Shown: one piece after another, positions 58,850 through 64,000 of the stretch
Numbering within the stretch: position 1 is the stretch's first letter
How the letters are laid out: every line of letters begins with the position of its first letter
Source: Streptomyces cyaneochromogenes
GTDB taxonomy: Bacteria; Actinomycetota; Actinomycetes; Streptomycetales; Streptomycetaceae
Length of the DNA: 64,000 nt
Assembly: GCF_003963535.1 (NCBI RefSeq)
Contig: NZ_CP034539.1
Coordinates: forward strand, 8,990,001-9,054,000
Direction: 5' to 3'
The notes under the pieces: generated by a model
Told to the model about the DNA's origin: nothing
Database searches by the model: none
What the model saw: the letters and a program-made list of their open reading frames with translations, nothing else
Program-made: the position numbers and the translations under genes

Positions 58850-58923
58850 GCAGACTTCCGGCTGCGGTCTTCCGGCCGAGGAGTCCTCCGGTCGAGCAGT
58901 GGTGCGGCCGAGCCGGGGGTGGG

Positions 58924-59733
58924 TCAGCGCTTGAGGCCGACCGCGCCGTACAGCGACACCGGCCCTTCCTTCTCCCCGTTCTCGTCCGCGTCAGGCCGCC
59001 AGTCCGACAGGGAGACGATCCCTGGTTCGAGCAGTGCGAGTCCCTCGAAGAACTGCCCCGTCTCGGCGTGCGAACGGGCCACGAGCGTCACCCCGCTCGC
59101 CGCGTAGGCGGCGACGCCCCGGTGGACGTTCTCAGGATCGAAGTCCGCCGTCAGCGCCGAGAGCACCAGGCAGCTGCCCGGCGCCAGCGCGCCCACCAGA
59201 GTGTCCACGAGGTCGTGGGCGCCGTCGTCGTCCGCGATGAAGTGCAGGAGCGCGATCAGGGACAGCGCGACGGGCCGGTCGAAGTCGAGGACGGTCGCGG
59301 CCCGTTCGAGGATCCGCTCAGGCTCGCGCGCATCGGCCTGCACATACCCGGTCGCGCCCTGCGGAGTGCCGCTCAGCAGGGCCTCCGCGTGAGCGAGGAC
59401 GATCGGGTCGTTGTCGACGTACACCACCCGCGCGTCCGGGGCGACGGACTGGGCGACCTGGTGCAGGTTGGGCTCGGTCGGGATGCCGGATCCCACGTCG
59501 AGGAACTGGCGGATCCCCGTCTCCCGGACGACCGCCCGCGTGGCCCGAGCCATGAACCGGCGGTTGGCACGCGCGTGCCGCGGGGCGTCGCCACCCTGCA
59601 TCGCGGTGATCCGGCGTCCCAGTTCCTCGTCGACGGGGTAGTTGTCCTTGCCGCCGAGGAACCAGTCGTAGACGCGCGCCGGATGCGGTCTGCTCGTGTC
59701 GATGAGCGGTACGGCCGGCTCGGTCCCGGTCAC
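58924..59733 (-). CDS. SAM-dependent methyltransferase, SAV2177/DUF574 family (second copy)
   Basis: The protein has 269 residues and a GTG start (VTGTEPAVPLIDTS). The same landmarks as the 49.3-kb copy are present: ARVYDWFLGGKDNYPVDEELG, RQFLDVGSGIPTEPNLHQVAQ, VYVDNDPIVLAHAEAL. They are diverged paralogues rather than a recent duplication. It converges on the catabolic operon and ends 74 bases from its stop. Methyl acceptor unknown. Confidence 0.92.
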   Translation of the reverse strand: MTGTEPAVPLIDTSRPHPARVYDWFLGGKDNYPVDEELGRRITAMQGGDAPRHARANRRFMARATRAVVRETGIRQFLDVGSGIPTEPNLHQVAQSVAPDARVVYVDNDPIVLAHAEALLSGTPQGATGYVQADAREPERILERAATVLDFDRPVALSLIALLHFIADDDGAHDLVDTLVGALAPGSCLVLSALTADFDPENVHRGVAAYAASGVTLVARSHAETGQFFEGLALLEPGIVSLSDWRPDADENGEKEGPVSLYGAVGLKR

Positions 59734-59781
59734 ACGGGTCTCCTCTGCTCGACAGCGGCGTGTCCGATCAGTCTGACACGA

Positions 59782-60429
59782 TCACGCGGCCCGGCGGAGG
59801 CTGTCTTCGGCCACCGCCTTGTCGAGCGAGGCACGCACCAACGCCGCGGCGAGCACGGCCGGTTCGGTGTTCCCGGCGAGGGCGGCCAGGCGGTCCGGGT
59901 CCTTGGGCAGACCGAGCCGCTCGGCGCCCGAGAGGGCCTTGCCGTCCAGGTAGGGTGCCACTTCCGGCCAGACCCGCTGGGCCTCGCGCAGGAAGATGTC
60001 GGCGCCGGCCGGGCCCATGCCGGGGAACTCCCGGAGCAGGCGGCGCAGTTCGGGGACGTCGCCGTCCGCCTCCTTCCGCAGCCTCCGCAGGTCGCCGCCC
60101 CAGCGCTCGCTCAACAGCGTCGCACCGTCCCCGAGTTGGGTGGCGGTGCGCTCGTCGTAGCGCCGGTAGCCGCCCCGGCCCAGCGCATCCACCCGCTCCT
60201 GCCACGAGGCGTCGGCCATGCGGCGCGGGTCGCGCAGGCCCGCGTCGTACAGGGCGCGGGCGGTGTCGACGGCGATCGAGCCGCGGATCCGGGCGCTGAG
60301 CAGATGGGCCAGCACCAGCAGCCGGTACAGGGGCTGCGGGGTGTTCCTCAGTGGGATGCCCGCCTCCTCGGCGAACGTCTGCCCGTGCGCGCGTACGAGC
60401 TCCCGTACGACGCGCTTGCCGTCGCTCAC
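59782..60429 (-). CDS. HhH-GPD (endonuclease III-like) fold protein lacking catalytic features
   Basis: The protein has 215 residues. The helix-hairpin-helix is LLREFPGMGPAGADIFLREAQ. In Nth/MutY-type glycosylases this loop has G-x-G-x-K with a catalytic Lys; here Ala stands there, and there is no Cys-rich [4Fe-4S] tail. So it may bind DNA without glycosylase action. The GTG overlaps the stop of the upstream DUF3140 gene (GTGA). Function unknown. Confidence 0.8.
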   Translation of the reverse strand: MSDGKRVVRELVRAHGQTFAEEAGIPLRNTPQPLYRLLVLAHLLSARIRGSIAVDTARALYDAGLRDPRRMADASWQERVDALGRGGYRRYDERTATQLGDGATLLSERWGGDLRRLRKEADGDVPELRRLLREFPGMGPAGADIFLREAQRVWPEVAPYLDGKALSGAERLGLPKDPDRLAALAGNTEPAVLAAALVRASLDKAVAEDSLRRAA

Positions 60430-60758
60430 GGCCTTAGCGGGTCGTGGCCGATCGTCATCAACTGATGCCGACGGCGCGTCTGCTCCGGCTCGGGTTCGTT
60501 CTCCAGGTCCGCCTCATCGGTGACGGTGTCCACGACGTCGTACATCACCTGGATGTCGTCGTCCGTGAGGTCCATCCGCCGCTTCTGGAGGATCGCGAGG
60601 ACGTGCTGTCCGGTGGGCGTGCCGGCCTGGTCCGGCAGTGGCTCGGTCTCCTCGTCCGCGTCACTGACCCGCAGCCAGGCGGCCAGCTCCTGCGACGTCA
60701 TGTTCACCACGCGGTGGAAGTCCTGCCACAGCGTGTCGAGTTCGAGGGCGTCGGTCAC
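60426..60758 (-). CDS. DUF3140 domain protein
   Basis: The protein has 110 residues, acidic. LWQDFHRVVNMTSQELAAWLR at the start and the stretch around GQHVLAILQKRRMDLTDDDIQVMYDVV make the DUF3140 pattern. In Streptomyces it is commonly near DNA-binding or stress genes; no function is known. Translation is coupled to the HhH protein (GTGA overlap). GTG start. Confidence 0.85.
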   Translation of the reverse strand: MTDALELDTLWQDFHRVVNMTSQELAAWLRVSDADEETEPLPDQAGTPTGQHVLAILQKRRMDLTDDDIQVMYDVVDTVTDEADLENEPEPEQTRRRHQLMTIGHDPLRP

Positions 60759-60823
60759 GGTGTGCCCCTCTCCCGGGTAGGGCTCTGTGCGTCAGGGCGT
60801 GCTGTTCTGCGCGTACGGCCGTG

Positions 60824-61306
60824 TCACTCGCCGCGTGGCCAGTTCTCCGCGTCGAACATCCAGCGCTGCTTCTCCAGCTCGCTCGTGATGCCGATCAGCA
60901 GGTCCTGCGTCACCGGGTCCGGTTCGGCGGTCGCGTCGATGCGTTCGCGCAGCCGTCCGATGGCCGCCTCCAGCGTGTCCACGACCAGCTGGACGACCTC
61001 GTTGTCGCGCACCCAGCCCTCCTTGGGACCGGGCAGCGTGTAGGCCGCGGCGATGGTCTCCGGCCGTCCGTCGGGCGGGACGCCGAGCGCGGCGGAGCGC
61101 TCCGCGACCGTGTCCGCGTACGAGCGGGCCACCGACACGATCTCGTCGAGCTGCAGATGGATCGAGCGGAAGCGCGGGCCCACGATGTTCCAGTGCGCCT
61201 GCTTCCCGATCAGCGAGAGCCCGAGAAGATCGATGAGGGTGCTCTGCAAGGCGTCTCCCGCGACCCGGCGGGCCGGTTCGGGGAGCGTGCTCCTGACCAC
61301 AGTCAT
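60824..61306 (-). CDS. Dps-family DNA-protection ferritin
   Basis: The protein has 160 residues. The ferroxidase-site region GKQAHWNIVGPRFRSIHLQLDEIV matches Dps: His in AHWN, Asp/Glu in HLQLDE. GWVRDNEVVQLVVDTL also fits. Dps forms a dodecamer, stores iron and shields DNA from peroxide. No lysine-rich tail for DNA binding is seen at either end. AAGGAGGAG precedes the ATG (MTVVRSTLPEP). It is 66 bases upstream of DUF3140 on the same strand, so it may share its transcript, a stress cluster. Confidence 0.93.
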   Translation of the reverse strand: MTVVRSTLPEPARRVAGDALQSTLIDLLGLSLIGKQAHWNIVGPRFRSIHLQLDEIVSVARSYADTVAERSAALGVPPDGRPETIAAAYTLPGPKEGWVRDNEVVQLVVDTLEAAIGRLRERIDATAEPDPVTQDLLIGITSELEKQRWMFDAENWPRGE

Positions 61307-61384
61307 ACCGAGCTCCTCCTTCTGGGTGCTTGGCTCCATGCGGGCGCGGGTGCCCAGCGCGAACCGGTGCAAACCCGGCGCGTC

Positions 61385-62194
61385 TCAGTGGGCGAGCGCT
61401 CCGTCCAGAAACTGGATGAGATCCCCGAAAACCTCCGCCTTGTTCGTCTCGTGGAACACCTCGTGCCGGGCGCCCGCGTACACACGCTTGGTCAGCTCCT
61501 CTCCGCGCAGCTCCTCGATGCCGGTGCGGCTGCCGGGGAGTGGGACCAGGCGGTCGTCGTCGCCGTGCAGCCACAGCAGCGGCACCCGCCCGATACCGCC
61601 GCTCTCGGACACGGTGTCCAGCATCCGGGCGAAGGCCTCCACCGTCGGCCGCTTCATCGGGCCGTGCCAGACCAGCGGATCCGCCGCGTACGCGGCGCCC
61701 ACCTCGGGGTCGCGGGAGAGCGCGGCCGGGTTGATGGGGGTGTCGGGGATCGTGTCGAGGGCGAGCAGGCGCCGGGGCAGTTCCCAGTCGCCGATGACGG
61801 GCCCGGACAGGACGAGGGCGGTGAGCTCGGCGCCGTGCAGCTGTGCGAAACGGGCCGCGATCAGGCCGCCCATCGAGTGCCCGATCATGACGACCGGTAC
61901 GCCCGGATGCGCGGCCCGGGCCAGCTCGGCGACGGCATGCACATCGGCGACCACGTCCTCGAAGTCCTCGATCACCACCCGTTCGCCCGCCGACTTCCCG
62001 TGTCCGACATGATCGGGCCCGAACACGGCCGCACCGTGGCCTGCGAGGACCTCCGCCACCTCGGCGTACCGGCCGACGTGCTCTCCGTAGCCGTGGGCCA
62101 ACAGTGCGACGTACCGGGGCCGAGGGGTCGGCCATTCGCGTACGACGATCGATCCCCGGCTTCCGGCGAGGGCATGCTCACGGGTGTCGGCCAT
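61385..62194 (-). CDS. Alpha/beta hydrolase, monoacylglycerol-lipase-like
   Basis: The protein has 269 residues. The nucleophile elbow is GHSMGG (MIGHSMGGLIAARF), with oxyanion motif LLAHGYGEHVGRY, acid Asp in LWLHGDDDRLVP, and His in YAGARHEVFHE. The pattern matches the bacterial monoglyceride lipase (serine aminopeptidase S33) group. There is no signal peptide. The ATG (MADTREHAL) is chosen as the conserved start; earlier in-frame sequence is the repeat-bearing leader. It is divergent from the thiolase gene, which may point to fat breakdown. Confidence 0.92.
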   Translation of the reverse strand: MADTREHALAGSRGSIVVREWPTPRPRYVALLAHGYGEHVGRYAEVAEVLAGHGAAVFGPDHVGHGKSAGERVVIEDFEDVVADVHAVAELARAAHPGVPVVMIGHSMGGLIAARFAQLHGAELTALVLSGPVIGDWELPRRLLALDTIPDTPINPAALSRDPEVGAAYAADPLVWHGPMKRPTVEAFARMLDTVSESGGIGRVPLLWLHGDDDRLVPLPGSRTGIEELRGEELTKRVYAGARHEVFHETNKAEVFGDLIQFLDGALAH

Positions 62195-62247
62195 GTCTTC
62201 TCGTACCCTCCGGCTGCGTCGGTGAAGGTGCTCGGGAGGGATCTTCC

Positions 62248-62352
62248 CAGGTGCGGCAGGTCGCCTTGCCCAGGTGTGGAGGTCACTCTCCCCAGGTGCG
62301 GAGGTCACTCTCCTCAGGTGCGGAGGTCGGACTTCGCGGGTGCGGCAGGTCG
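62248..62352. repeat. Five 22-23-bp direct repeats in the lipase/thiolase gap
   Basis: The core CAGGTGCGGMGGTC (M is A or C) or a close variant recurs at 62248, 62271, 62293, 62315 and 62337, spaced 22 or 23 bp, two helical turns. Between cores are short CT-rich stretches (ACTCTCC, CTTCCC). The array is in the 5' flank of the hydrolase gene. Confidence 0.85.
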
Positions 62353-62390
62353 GTCTTCCCAGAGCGCGGCGGTCCGGTCTATAGTCCAAA

Positions 62391-62405
62391 ACTAGCGGTG
62401 CTAAT
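62391..62405. promoter_or_regulatory. ACTAGC-GGT-GCTAAT operator-like dyad before the thiolase gene
   Basis: Inverted arms ACTAGC (62391-62396) and GCTAAT (62400-62405) with one mismatch surround GGT, in an AT-rich patch, about 43 bases before the GTG. It looks like a TetR/GntR-type fatty-acid operator and probably overlaps the promoter. Confidence 0.55.
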
Positions 62406-62447
62406 TAAATGGGTGCCGATCCACACTGCCCGGTCAGGAGACCTGTC

Positions 62448-63635
<1,188 letters not shown>

Positions 63636-63701
63636 CGGTCTCCCGACTGGCGAGACGGTTCTTACAGGTACCTGTTGTCTGCACATACCATCGGTCTCCG
63701 C

Positions 63702-64000
63702 ATGGACACGATGAACCTCTGGCACATAACAGGGTGGGAATTCGCCGCGCTCGCCTTCGCGGCCCTGCTCGTCGGCTTCTCCAAGACAGCCGTGAGCGGG
63801 GCCAACACGGTCAGCCTGGCGATCTTCGCCGCCGTACTGCCCGCCCGCGCCTCCACCGGCGTCCTCCTGCCGATCCTGATCGCCGGTGACGTGCTCGCCG
63901 TCCTCACCTACCGACGGCACGCCCACTGGCCCACCCTGTGGCGCCTGTTCCCGGCGGTCGCGGCCGGTGTCGTGTTCGGCACGCTGTTCCTGGTGTGGGC
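63702..64000 (+). CDS. TauE/SafE family membrane permease (5' end only)
   Basis: The first 99 codons are visible and the gene runs off the window. MDTMNLWHITGWEFAALAFAALLVGFSKTAVSG begins with a membrane helix containing the FSKTAVSG element of this family (sulfite exporter-like). Further helices are at about 38-55 (VSLAIFAAVLP, LLPILIAGDVLAVLTY) and near 80 (LFPAVAAGVVFGTLFLV). These proteins move anions, such as sulfonates or sulfite, but the specificity cannot be read from the N-terminus. Confidence 0.88.
   Translation, partial: MDTMNLWHITGWEFAALAFAALLVGFSKTAVSGANTVSLAIFAAVLPARASTGVLLPILIAGDVLAVLTYRRHAHWPTLWRLFPAVAAGVVFGTLFLVW

Noticed and set aside
62248..62352. Considered a CRISPR array
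   Set aside because: The period of 22-23 bp is too short for repeat plus spacer, the intervening sequence is similar between units, and there are no cas genes.

Overview
The window is very GC-rich, uses GTG/TTG starts freely, is densely coding with many ATGA/GTGA stop-start overlaps, and carries genus-typical families (a conservon, SAV2177-type methyltransferases, XRE-cupin regulators, SpoIIE-type phosphatases). All of this points to a Streptomyces (or very close actinomycete) chromosome. No phage, IS element, CRISPR array or rRNA was seen. The only RNA gene found is one tRNA-Pro(GGG), plus one c-di-AMP-type riboswitch.

Layout. 1-4.8 kb: end of a hopanoid/MEP operon (hpnH end, ispG, dxs, hpnO-type aminotransferase). 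4.8-9.0 kb: an XRE-cupin regulator behind two operator-like dyads, coupled to a 39-residue membrane protein; a tyrosine/lipid-phosphatase-type enzyme; a GH36 alpha-galactosidase. 9.0-15 kb: riboswitch-controlled LysM/M23 wall hydrolase, then a pectin (rhamnogalacturonan) locus with a broken SGNH esterase, a PL11 lyase and a DUF6250 protein, and an intact SGNH hydrolase. 15-18.4 kb: TetR, Glu/Leu/Phe/Val-type dehydrogenase, metallo-beta-lactamase-fold hydrolase. 19-23.9 kb: a conservon (cvnABCD plus GAF gene) whose sensor carries a Gly-His-Met-Asp-Ala minisatellite. 24-29.7 kb: GPP34 protein, threonine catabolism (tdh-kbl), LysR, XRE-cupin regulator under a 35-bp palindrome, GNAT, YjbR. 29.8-37 kb: tRNA-Pro, then a Ser/Thr kinase island (membrane protein, kinase, FHA protein, second kinase). 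36.8-43.4 kb: PL7 alginate lyase, SpoIIE phosphatase, methyltransferase, and an unassigned P-loop/ABC exporter pair. 43.4-46.6 kb: TetR-controlled tautomerase/alcohol dehydrogenase operon with a frameshifted last gene; NUDIX-like protein. 46.6-51.9 kb: amidohydrolase plus glutamine-synthetase homologue (a split FluG), methyltransferase, lipoprotein, wreckage of a two-component system. 51.9-58.9 kb: a seven-gene regulator-plus-catabolic operon of unknown substrate (M24-fold enzyme, thiamine-dependent E1 alpha/beta, amidohydrolase, bicupin, SDR). 59-64 kb: second SAV2177-type methyltransferase, HhH protein, DUF3140, Dps, alpha/beta hydrolase, thiolase, start of a TauE/SafE permease.

How the parts relate. 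The first operon supplies isoprenoid precursors and hopanoid side-chain chemistry. Several loci serve scavenging of plant or algal polymers (galactosides, rhamnogalacturonan, alginate). Conservon, kinases and phosphatase are signalling modules. The most likely undescribed systems are the 52.6-58.8 kb catabolic operon and the 40.4-43.4 kb P-loop/ABC pair. Assignments rest on reading motifs by eye; no database search was run.
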